From Marinibacterium sp039179965 (GTDB lineage: Bacteria > Pseudomonadota > Alphaproteobacteria > Rhodobacterales > Rhodobacteraceae), in contig JBCDEC010000190.1 of assembly GCA_039179965.1 (NCBI GenBank), forward strand, positions 1-9,148: DNA of 9,148 nucleotides. Direction: 5' to 3'. This document shows, in pieces, positions 1 through 5,565 of the stretch. The notes beneath the pieces were generated by a model that ran no database searches, was not told where the DNA came from, and saw only the letters and a program-made list of their open reading frames with translations. Position 1 is the stretch's first letter, and each line of letters opens with the position of its first letter. A program made the translations under genes and the position numbers.

Positions 1-29
1 GTCCCGGTGATGGACCAGTCGTGCCGCAT
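1..29 (-). CDS. Start of an unidentified gene, cut by the window edge
   Basis: Reading the minus strand, an ATG lies at 29-27, eight bases beyond the stop codon of the XRE regulator. It opens a frame beginning MRHDWSITG that leaves the window. The sequence just before it, spanning the regulator's TGA, is GAGGTG followed by a spacer of about five bases, which is a strong Shine-Dalgarno match. The tight spacing suggests co-transcription with the upstream regulator, so this may be its target or metabolic partner gene. Nine residues are too few to name a family. The call rests only on the start codon, the ribosome site and the spacing. Confidence 0.5.
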
Positions 30-37
30 GACGCACC

Positions 38-610
38 TCAATAGACCGGCGGAGCGATCACCCAGATCGCTTCAGCCGGTTCATCATATGGGTTTTCCCA
101 GGCAAATGGTTCGCCCCGAATGCGAAAACTGTCCCCTGGGTGGATGGTGAAGACACGGGATCCGACCTCAAGCCGCAACCGGCCGGAGATCAGGTAGCCC
201 ACCTCCTGGGTCGGACGCGTGACGGTTTCTCCGATCCGGGAATGCGGCTCGAACAGAGAATGGACCATCTCGAAATCATCGGTCAGGTCCGGCGACAGCA
301 GTTCCTCGAGCAATCCGGCCTGATCCGAACCGATCGCGCGCCGGGCGCCCTTGCGCACCACAAAACCCGCCTCTTCCGCCGGCCCGGCGGCCTGACCGAA
401 GAGCATGGAAACCGGAATGCCCAGCGCGGCTGCGATATGGCGCAAATCGGTGATCGACGGAGCGGAAAGATCCCGCTCGACCTGGCTGAGCCAGCCCACG
501 GAACGGTCAAGCTGGGCCGCCAGATCCGCCAGCGTCAGCCCCCGTGCCCGACGCAACGCCCGAAGGTCGGCGCCCAGGGAAGGTGCCGTTTGTGCCGGCA
601 TTGAGGTCAT
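38..610 (-). CDS. XRE-family transcriptional regulator with C-terminal cupin domain
   Basis: This is a cytoplasmic DNA-binding regulator of 190 residues from the chosen start. Residues about 14-70 form an HTH_3/XRE domain, with the typical run from LRALRRARGLTL through GWLSQVERD to LGIPVSMLF. Residues about 105-188 form a small beta-barrel cupin (EVGYLISGRLRLEVG, then IHPGDSFRI), the usual ligand-sensing part of this family. PuuR and SutR share this architecture, and many members control amine, amino-acid or sulfur metabolism. The ligand here cannot be read from sequence. The frame is open further up to a TTG at 664, but that start would lie inside a large inverted repeat. I chose ATG 610; ATG 601 is also possible. 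Neither has a clear Shine-Dalgarno. Its stop abuts a second minus-strand gene, suggesting an operon. The repeat at 646-684 may be an autoregulatory operator. Confidence 0.88.
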   Translation of the reverse strand: MTSMPAQTAPSLGADLRALRRARGLTLADLAAQLDRSVGWLSQVERDLSAPSITDLRHIAAALGIPVSMLFGQAAGPAEEAGFVVRKGARRAIGSDQAGLLEELLSPDLTDDFEMVHSLFEPHSRIGETVTRPTQEVGYLISGRLRLEVGSRVFTIHPGDSFRIRGEPFAWENPYDEPAEAIWVIAPPVY

Positions 611-645
611 GATGTGTCGCACCGAGTCATGCCGCCACGATGACG

Positions 646-684
646 CGGCGACGTGAAAATTCAAGAGATTTTTTCACGTCGCCG
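646..684. promoter_or_regulatory. Perfect 14-bp inverted repeat, candidate operator
   Basis: Arms at 646-659 (CGGCGACGTGAAAA) and 671-684 are exact reverse complements, separated by 11 bases. The site lies 36 to 74 bases upstream of the chosen XRE start, in the region between two divergent transcription units. A third TTTTCAC half-site sits at 701-707, 30 bases from the one at 671. It is itself embedded in a shorter inverted repeat (GCGATT at 697-702, AATCGC at 710-715). Symmetric sites of this size next to an XRE gene are commonly autoregulatory operators. A terminator is unlikely because neither strand has a converging gene end here. The link to the XRE protein is inference. Confidence 0.55.
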
Positions 685-835
685 GTGATCCCCCGAGCGA
701 TTTTCACCGAATCGCCCAGATCACTGGCCCCGATGGAGCCGACAGACCTCAGGCAGATGCGGTGAGCGCACACCGATTGGTAAGACTTGCACGGTACTTT
801 CGCCGCGCAAGATTTGAATCGCAGAGGTGAATGGC

Positions 836-1174
836 ATGACGCTCAGCACGGCGGATACCGATCAGACGCGGGTGGTCACGGTGCAGAACGAACGGATCGA
901 CGCAGCCCTCGCCATACGGTTCAAGGATGACATGCGCAGCGCCACGCAGGACGGGCCGACGCGCGTGGTTCTGGATCTCAGCCAGGTGGGCTTTATAGAT
1001 TCCAGCGGGCTGGGCGCTATCGTCGCTTCGATGAAACAGCTCAGCCCGGACCGCAGCCTTGATCTCGCGGGGCTCACGCCCACCGTCGACAAGGTTTTTC
1101 GCCTGACGCGGATGGATACGGTGTTCACACTCTATTCCACGCTCGAAGACGCGCTCGATCACACTGTGGGGTAA
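836..1174 (+). CDS. rbaV: STAS-domain anti-sigma factor antagonist (RbaV/RsbV-like)
   Basis: This is a single STAS domain of 112 residues, the usual size of RsbV/SpoIIAA proteins. The diagnostic motif FIDSSGLGAI is at residues 53-62. By comparison with RsbV (Ser56) and SpoIIAA (Ser58), the phosphorylated residue should be Ser56, directly after Asp55. In partner-switching systems the unphosphorylated antagonist binds the anti-sigma kinase and frees its target. Here the kinase gene follows after 10 bases. In Rhodobacter capsulatus the pair RbaV/RbaW affects gene transfer agent production and stationary-phase viability, and the phosphatase RbaY is encoded elsewhere. That fits this locus, where no PP2C gene is seen. 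The start at ATG 836 is preceded by AGAGGTGA at good spacing. An in-frame GTG at 827 overlaps that ribosome site and is less likely. Assignment as rbaV rests on gene order and family, not alignment. Confidence 0.87.
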   Translation: MTLSTADTDQTRVVTVQNERIDAALAIRFKDDMRSATQDGPTRVVLDLSQVGFIDSSGLGAIVASMKQLSPDRSLDLAGLTPTVDKVFRLTRMDTVFTLYSTLEDALDHTVG

Positions 1175-1184
1175 GGCTTTGGCC

Positions 1185-1670
1185 ATGTCGCTGGACCGAT
1201 CAGACATCACCGCACAAAGCCGGGTATTGATCGAATTCTCCTACCGGGCCAACGATCTGGACACCCGCGCGTCACTGGACCGGATCATGGCCCGGCTGGC
1301 CGCGGAATTGCCGACACAACTCACCCAGGACCGCGCCGGCATCGTGGAAATCGCCCTGGCCGAGATCACAAACAACATCGTCGAACATGCCTATGCCGGC
1401 GTCGATGACGGTGAAATTCACCTGTCGGCGCATTTGTCCGGCACAATGCTGCACTTTGCATTTGTCGACGACGGGGCCCCTCTGCCGAATGAAACCTTGC
1501 CCTCCGGGCGTCCGCCCGACCTCAACGGCCCGTGCGAGGCATTGCCCGAGGGCGGGTTTGGCTGGTTCCTGATCCACTCGCTCACCAGCCATCTGCACTA
1601 CCGGCGTGAAAACGACAGAAACTGTCTGCGGGTCGGTTTCGACTTTGGCGATCAGCCCTCGGCCATTTAG
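1185..1670 (+). CDS. rbaW: Anti-sigma factor serine kinase, HATPase_c (RbaW/RsbW-like)
   Basis: This is a 161-residue GHKL-type ATP-binding protein, the length of RsbW/SpoIIAB. The N box is around residues 55-70 (EIALAEITNNIVEHAY, with Glu60 and Asn64 as the usual catalytic base and Mg-binding residue). The G1 box is FVDDGAP at 93-99. A glycine-rich lid/G2 segment is at 123-130 (GGFGWFLI). The protein should phosphorylate the STAS serine of RbaV and, when free, bind a sigma factor or another output protein. No sigma gene is adjacent, so the target is not shown. I chose ATG 1185 because TAAGG at 1172-1176, overlapping the rbaV stop, is eight bases upstream. The TTG at 1179 is too close to it. 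The two genes almost certainly form one operon with translational coupling. Confidence 0.87.
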   Translation: MSLDRSDITAQSRVLIEFSYRANDLDTRASLDRIMARLAAELPTQLTQDRAGIVEIALAEITNNIVEHAYAGVDDGEIHLSAHLSGTMLHFAFVDDGAPLPNETLPSGRPPDLNGPCEALPEGGFGWFLIHSLTSHLHYRRENDRNCLRVGFDFGDQPSAI

Positions 1671-1983
1671 CGCACAAGCGCGCCAAAGCCCCGTCAAACG
1701 CACGACAAAGGCCCGCCCGGGATGCCACGTGCAATCTGCGCCACAGGCCTGCAAACCTGACGCGGCCACGGGGGCGTCGCCTTAAAACCGTCTTATTCAC
1801 TCCCCACTCGCGCCCAGAAGCGCCGCCATACACTGTGATGTAGCTGCTAAATGGCTTCCCTCGGCGTCGCGTTTTCAACAGCCCCCACCCAGTGCGCGGC
1901 GCCGAGGACTTTTCCCCCCACATCGTATTGGCAATCCCCCGCTGCCCTTCTAGGTTCCGCTGAACCACGAAGGGGACCAAACG
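1671..1983. other. Intergenic region between rbaW and ggt
   Basis: I find no convincing gene in these 313 bases. The small frames here (for example the one from 1851 on the plus strand) overlap ggt in another frame and have no ribosome site. There is an 8-bp perfect inverted repeat, CCTCGGCG at 1859-1866 against 1900-1907. Its 33-base loop is long, and it is followed by a short T/C-rich run. A short GC-rich stem (GACGC/GCGTC, around 1759-1777) lies nearer to rbaW but lacks a T tract, so no clear rbaW terminator is visible. A promoter-like pair for ggt is at 1928-1956. Confidence 0.5.
1928..1956 (+). promoter_or_regulatory. Candidate promoter for ggt
   Basis: TTGGCA at 1928-1933 and TAGGTT at 1951-1956 are separated by 17 bases, the optimal sigma-70-type spacing. 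The first element matches four of six consensus positions. The second keeps the key T, A and final T. Transcription would begin about 20 bases before the ggt start codon, leaving room for the AAGGGG ribosome site at 1970-1975. This is a pattern match only. Confidence 0.35.
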
Positions 1984-3558
1984 ATGCGCGACTTCCACCA
2001 ACCGGGCCGGTCAGCCACCTTTGCCACCAGCGGAATGGTCGCAACATCGCATCCACTGGCCGCTCAGGCCGCGCTCGATATTCTCAAGGACGGTGGAAAC
2101 GCCATGGACGCGGCGATCTGCGGCGCGGTGCTTCTTGGCATCGCCGAGCCGCAGATGACCGGTATCGGCGGCGATTGCTTTGTCCTTTACAGCCGGCCCG
2201 GACAAGACGTGCAGGCGGTCAATGGCTCGGGCCAGGCCCCCGCCGGCGCCTCGGCCGCAGCTCTCAGAGCCGCAGGTCATGAGGAGATGCCGGTCTATAG
2301 TTCGGATGCCGTGACCATCCCCGCAGCCGTCCATACCTTCTGCCACCTCTCTGAAACAGAAGGAAAACTTGGGATCGACCGGCTGCTTGAGCCAACGATC
2401 CGATATGCCGAAAGCGGGATACCGGTCGCCCCGCGCGTCGCCTTTGACTGGATCGAGGATGCGACCAAACTCACCCCGACGGCGCAGCGTCACTATCTGG
2501 TTGATGGACGCGTGCCGCAGGCCGGGACCCTTTTTGCCGCGCCGGGCCAGGCGGAGGTCCTGCGCCGCGTGGCGAAAGATGGCGCTCAGGCCTTCTACAC
2601 CGGAGAGGTGGCCGAGGACATGGTCGCCGCGCTGTCGCAGGCCGGCGGCGTTCACACGATGGACGATTTCGCGGCCGTCTCGCACCGCCGCGACGCACCT
2701 GTGCAAGGGCCCTACAAAGGCAAGGATCTGATCGAGCATCCGCCCAATGGCCAGGGGGCCACGGCTCTGCTGATGCTGAACATTTTGGCCCAGTTCGATA
2801 TCGCGTCCATGGATCCCGCGGGCGCCGAGCGGGCGCATATCGAGGCCGAGGCGGCCAAGCTCGCCTATGATGCCCGCAACCGCTTTCTGGCCGACCCGGA
2901 CCGGACCACCCGGTTGGACCATATGCTATCGTCGGACACAGCCGTCCGCCTGGCCGCGCTGATTGATCCCGACCGCGCCATGGCCGCGGCGGCTCCGATC
3001 ACGGAGGCGATCCATAAGGATACGATCTATATCACGGTTGTGGATCGCGACCAGATGGCTGTGTCGCTGATCTACTCGATATTTAATGGATTTGGCTCTG
3101 GCATCGCGTCCGAGAAATTCGGGATTCTGCTGCAGAATCGCGGCGCGGGCTTCACCTTGAAAGACGGGCATCCGAACGAATACGGCCCGCGGCGGCGCCC
3201 GATGCACACGATCATTCCGGCGATGTTGAGCACGGATGGTCGCGTCGAGATGCCGTTTGGCGTGATGGGCGGCGCCTACCAGCCCAACGGCCATGCCCGG
3301 TTTGTGTCGAACATGATCGACTTCGGGATGGATCCTCAAACGGCCATCGATGCGCCGCGCAGTTTCACAGAGAAGGGACAGCTAAAGGTTGAACGCGGCT
3401 ACAGCGACGACGTGCGCTCCGCTTTGGCGGACAAGGGTCATCAGGTTGTGATCCCGGACAAGCCAATCGGTGGTGCTCAGGCCATTCTGATACATGACAG
3501 TGGCGTTCTGGAAGGCGCCAGCGATGCGCGCAAGGATGGCTGCGCCCTGGGGTACTGA
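1984..3558 (+). CDS. ggt: Gamma-glutamyltransferase family protein
   Basis: This is a 524-residue Ntn-hydrolase of the gamma-glutamyltranspeptidase family, which hydrolyses or transfers gamma-glutamyl groups (classically of glutathione) or acts as a related acylase. The N-terminal hallmark is at about residues 16-63 (SGMVATSHPLA, DGGNAMDAAI, TGIGGDCF). The autocleavage site and catalytic nucleophile should be Thr347 in KDTIYITVVDRD, which heads the small subunit. FGSGI (370-374) and VMGGAYQPNGHAR (427-439) also fit. E. coli GGT has TTHYSVVD at the nucleophile, so this protein belongs to the DT-hydrophobic-Y branch (YwrD-like) rather than the classic branch. There is no signal peptide, so it is probably cytoplasmic, and glutathione may not be its substrate. 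The start at ATG 1984 has AAGGGG eight bases upstream. It converges on hspQ. Confidence 0.88.
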   Translation: MRDFHQPGRSATFATSGMVATSHPLAAQAALDILKDGGNAMDAAICGAVLLGIAEPQMTGIGGDCFVLYSRPGQDVQAVNGSGQAPAGASAAALRAAGHEEMPVYSSDAVTIPAAVHTFCHLSETEGKLGIDRLLEPTIRYAESGIPVAPRVAFDWIEDATKLTPTAQRHYLVDGRVPQAGTLFAAPGQAEVLRRVAKDGAQAFYTGEVAEDMVAALSQAGGVHTMDDFAAVSHRRDAPVQGPYKGKDLIEHPPNGQGATALLMLNILAQFDIASMDPAGAERAHIEAEAAKLAYDARNRFLADPDRTTRLDHMLSSDTAVRLAALIDPDRAMAAAAPITEAIHKDTIYITVVDRDQMAVSLIYSIFNGFGSGIASEKFGILLQNRGAGFTLKDGHPNEYGPRRRPMHTIIPAMLSTDGRVEMPFGVMGGAYQPNGHARFVSNMIDFGMDPQTAIDAPRSFTEKGQLKVERGYSDDVRSALADKGHQVVIPDKPIGGAQAILIHDSGVLEGASDARKDGCALGY

Positions 3559-3587
3559 CGCGGGTATTGACGCGGGGCCCGCGTCAG
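3555..3587. terminator. Bidirectional terminator-like hairpin containing both stop codons
   Basis: CTGACGCGGG at 3555-3564 is perfectly complementary to 3578-3587, giving a 10-bp GC-rich stem with a 13-base loop. The loop end repeats TGACGCGGG at 3568-3576, so an alternative, tighter pairing exists. The TGA of ggt (3556-3558) and the TGA of hspQ (3584-3586) lie in opposite arms. No T tract follows on either strand, so it is not a canonical intrinsic terminator. Its position between convergent genes is what suggests a 3'-end role. Confidence 0.5.
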
Positions 3588-3910
3588 TTCAGCTGGAAAT
3601 GAAGCGGGTAAGTCCCGTCTTCAAACGGGCCGAACATGTCCGAAATGTCGGGGTGATCCACGGGCTCGCCCGAGTAATCTGCAATTAGGTTTTGCTCGGA
3701 GACATAGGCAATGTAATAGGTCTGATCGTTTTCAGCCAATAGATGGTAGAAAGGCTGTTCCTTCCTGGGCCGGCTGTCTTCGGGAATGGAGTCATACCAC
3801 TCGTCGGTATTGGAAAACTCCGGGTCAACATCAAAGACAACCCCCCTAAAGGGGTGTTTGCGATGCCGTACAATTTGGCCGAGGTGATATTTTGCGTTCG
3901 TCTTCAACAT
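3584..3910 (-). CDS. hspQ: Heat shock protein HspQ (hemimethylated-DNA-binding YccV family)
   Basis: This is a 108-residue protein matching the size and motifs of HspQ. Near the N terminus is YHLGQIVRHRKHPFRGVVFDVDPEF (residues 8-32), then PFYHLLAE at 53-60 and YIAYVSEQNL at 66-75. Known members are small cytosolic proteins. E. coli HspQ binds hemimethylated DNA and is heat-induced, and enterobacterial HspQ enhances degradation by the Lon protease. The C-terminal part after residue 75 (GEPVDHPDISDMFGPFEDGTY) is common in alphaproteobacterial members. The start at ATG 3908-3910 has GCAAGG five to nine bases upstream. A promoter-like element is at 3932-3961. I see no good heat-shock sigma consensus. 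The gene stands alone, between convergent ggt and a divergent lipoprotein gene. Confidence 0.92.
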   Translation of the reverse strand: MLKTNAKYHLGQIVRHRKHPFRGVVFDVDPEFSNTDEWYDSIPEDSRPRKEQPFYHLLAENDQTYYIAYVSEQNLIADYSGEPVDHPDISDMFGPFEDGTYPLHFQLN

Positions 3911-3931
3911 GTGCCTTGCCCCTACCGGTCG

Positions 3932-3961
3932 TTTTTAGTGGTCGCAAGCCGCTCTGTCCAA
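3932..3961 (-). promoter_or_regulatory. Candidate hspQ promoter
   Basis: On the minus strand, TTGGAC (3961-3956) and TAAAAA (3937-3932) are separated by 18 bases, or 17 if CTAAAA is taken as the -10 element. The start codon of hspQ follows about 21 bases downstream of the -10. This resembles a housekeeping promoter. A heat-shock type pair (CTTGAA with a C-rich -10) is not apparent. Confidence 0.4.
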
Positions 3962-4096
3962 CCCCCAAGGCAAATTCGCAGGAAACACACTGTGGAACAA
4001 TGATTAACCCTTTGGCGAGAAAGCAAGAATTCGCCTAGAGCGTTGATTTTCCGGCTGTTGCGCGCCGGTCTTCACAAACACGGGTGCGGCAACAAT

Positions 4097-4135
4097 ACAA
4101 ATGTGATTCCATATTTGTGCGCTATCGCGTAAAAT
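4097..4135 (+). promoter_or_regulatory. Inverted repeat plus -10 element upstream of the SLT lipoprotein
   Basis: TAAAAT at 4130-4135 matches the -10 consensus at five of six positions and lies 34 bases before the start codon. The expected -35 region (around 4107-4112, TTCCAT) is poor. Overlapping it is an inverted repeat, ACAAAT at 4097-4102 against ATTTGT at 4113-4118. A weak -35 combined with an overlapping dyad suggests a site for an activator or repressor. The protein that would bind is unknown. Confidence 0.35.
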
Positions 4136-4169
4136 TCGGTCCAACAACAAAAGACCGAGCAGATCCATC

Positions 4170-4751
4170 ATGAAGAAGATTCTCTGCGCTTTCGGCGTGG
4201 TGCTTGTATTGGTGTCGTGCAGCACGGGCTACAAATCAGCCCCGCGCGAACTCGACGATGCCTGCAGCATTCTGGACCAACGCCCCGAATACAAACGCGC
4301 GTTCCGCAAGGCCGAGCGCAAATGGGGCGTGCCGATGCATGTCCAGATGGCGACGATCTATCAGGAGAGCAAGTTCATCTCCAACGCGCGCACGCCGCAT
4401 AAGTTCGTGCTGGGCGTCTTGCCGATGGGCCGGGTTTCGACCGCATACGGCTATGGTCAGGCGCTGGACGGCACCTGGGACGAATACCGCCGGGTGACCG
4501 GCAACCGCGGCGCCAAGCGAAACAAGATGTCGGATGCCACTGATTTCATGGGGTGGTACTTCAACCGGACGCTGAAAACCAATGGCATTCCGCTGAATGA
4601 CGCCGAGCGTCAGTATCTGGCCTATCATGAAGGCCATGCGGGATATGCGCGCGGCTCTTACCGCAGCAAGGCCTGGTTGATGCGCGTGGCCAGCGAGGTC
4701 GACAGCCGCGCCGACACATATCAGGCGCAACTCGCCAAGTGCCGCCGCTGA
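4170..4751 (+). CDS. Putative lipoprotein with lysozyme/SLT-like transglycosylase domain
   Basis: This is a 193-residue exported protein. It starts with MKK and a hydrophobic stretch ending in a lipobox, LVSC, so Cys17 should be lipidated after signal peptidase II cleavage. Asp is not at +2 (Ser18 is), which favours outer-membrane sorting. The rest resembles the SLT/lysozyme fold: ATIYQESKF (61-69) with Glu66 as the likely catalytic acid, TAYGYGQALDGTW (91-103), and YLAYHEGHAGYARGSY (149-164). These correspond to the ES, GxxQ and AYxxG motifs of lytic transglycosylases. It probably cuts peptidoglycan strands from the periplasmic side, though activity is inferred. It is short for a lytic transglycosylase and has no separate binding domain. 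Cys32 and Cys191 could form a disulfide. Its stop is seven bases from that of convergent lolA. Confidence 0.8.
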   Translation: MKKILCAFGVVLVLVSCSTGYKSAPRELDDACSILDQRPEYKRAFRKAERKWGVPMHVQMATIYQESKFISNARTPHKFVLGVLPMGRVSTAYGYGQALDGTWDEYRRVTGNRGAKRNKMSDATDFMGWYFNRTLKTNGIPLNDAERQYLAYHEGHAGYARGSYRSKAWLMRVASEVDSRADTYQAQLAKCRR

Positions 4752-4758
4752 GTCGCGC

Positions 4759-5370
4759 CTACCGATCCGAGCCGGGGTTCCGGATCAATGTGGAAAACAG
4801 GTTGTTCGGCAGAGGCATCCCGGTTTCCATGGCGCCAAGGATCACCGTGGTCGCGCCACCGGAACTGTCATGGATCACCCATTTTCGCAGCTCGATCGGC
4901 GCGTCGGTGAACATCAATTCGATTCGCCCGTTCTCCGGGCTGTCGGGATCCTGGGCGGTCACGATCGTGGCAGTGCCATCATAGATATGTCCGACCACCA
5001 TGTTGGCGCGCATCAGATCAACCTCTGGCGCCAGAATGATCGACAAGGGGGTGCGGTTGAGCGGATAGCTTTCCGGGGCCTGATTGGATTTGGGATCCAC
5101 GATCAGGACCGCCCCTGCCCCGGCGATCACCTGCGCCTCGTTGGGCGGGTCGTATTCAAATCGCGCCCGGCCCGGGCGTTTCAAGGACAACGTCCCGGTG
5201 GCAAGCGATCCGTCATCGCTGATCTGGGTAAATGGCGCCTGAGCGGTTTTCACGCCGTTGAGATAGGTGGACAGGGCGGGCAGCGGAATGATGTCCGCTA
5301 CAGCCGGGGCGCCCGCGCAAGCCACCGCAAGGGCAGCGCATATACCAAGTCGTCTGAGCATAGGTGTCAT
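4759..5370 (-). CDS. lolA: Outer-membrane lipoprotein carrier protein LolA
   Basis: This is a 203-residue periplasmic protein of the LolA family, which takes lipoproteins from the LolCDE transporter and passes them to the outer membrane. A signal peptide is clear: RR at 6-7, a hydrophobic core, and a likely cleavage after Ala25 (AVA/D). The mature part shows the family pattern: YLNGVKTAQAPFTQ (36-49), GTLSLKRPGRARFEYDPP (58-75), then VIAGAGAVLIVDPKSN and the half-barrel strands ending in VILGAMETGMPLPNNLF. In Rhodobacterales lolA commonly follows ftsK, as here, although 195 bases separate them. ATG 5370 is taken as the start. ATG 5361 (Met4) is possible. Neither has a visible Shine-Dalgarno, and TTAA directly precedes the first ATG. 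Confidence 0.92.
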   Translation of the reverse strand: MTPMLRRLGICAALAVACAGAPAVADIIPLPALSTYLNGVKTAQAPFTQISDDGSLATGTLSLKRPGRARFEYDPPNEAQVIAGAGAVLIVDPKSNQAPESYPLNRTPLSIILAPEVDLMRANMVVGHIYDGTATIVTAQDPDSPENGRIELMFTDAPIELRKWVIHDSSGGATTVILGAMETGMPLPNNLFSTLIRNPGSDR

Positions 5371-5565
5371 TTAAGACATCAAAAGAGCGAACCCAAGCCT
5401 GTGCACGAAATTCTCAACGGCGCGGCGCGTGGCGATGTTGTGTCGGGGTATTTGGGAAAAGAAAGAAGCAGGTGTGCGGGTCTTTTTGTCGGCCGGGCCC
5501 GCCTGGGGCCGCGGCAGTCCTTTCTTGACGCCCCGGGCGTGCGGGCGGCGTCGCCACAGGGTCCA
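5371..5565. other. Spacer between ftsK and lolA
   Basis: These 195 bases hold no convincing gene. GC-rich stems are present (GACGCC 5527-5532 against GGCGTC 5547-5552; GGCCC/GGGCC near 5500-5515) but no T run follows in the minus-strand direction, so termination after ftsK is uncertain. On the plus strand GGGGTATTTGGGAAAAGAAA starts at 5445. I recall very similar short A-rich sequences downstream of many Rhodobacteraceae genes, so it may be a dispersed intergenic element. No strong lolA promoter is visible. Confidence 0.4.

Noticed and set aside
787..815. TTGCAC followed 17 bases later by AGATTT, as an rbaV promoter
   Set aside because: The -10 half is too poor to call. No CtrA full site (TTAA-N7-TTAA) was found upstream of rbaV either.
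1851..2282. A 143-residue plus-strand frame starting in the rbaW-ggt spacer
   Set aside because: It overlaps 300 bases of ggt in another frame, has no Shine-Dalgarno and has an Arg/Gly/Pro-rich product.
2011..2922. A 303-residue minus-strand open frame opposite ggt
   Set aside because: It lies fully inside ggt, which has clear family motifs and a good ribosome site. The antisense product shows no domain.
3840..3858. CCCCT/AGGGG mini-palindrome
   Set aside because: It lies in the hspQ coding sequence within the conserved FRGVVFDV region and has a two-base loop. It is explained by codon choice.
4004..4225. A 73-residue minus-strand frame in the hspQ-lipoprotein spacer
   Set aside because: It starts within the lipoprotein gene on the opposite strand, overlaps the predicted promoter, has no domain and lacks a ribosome site.
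5490..5552. GC-rich stems as an intrinsic terminator for ftsK
   Set aside because: Stems of five to six base pairs are present but are followed by A-rich, not T-rich, sequence in the direction of ftsK transcription.
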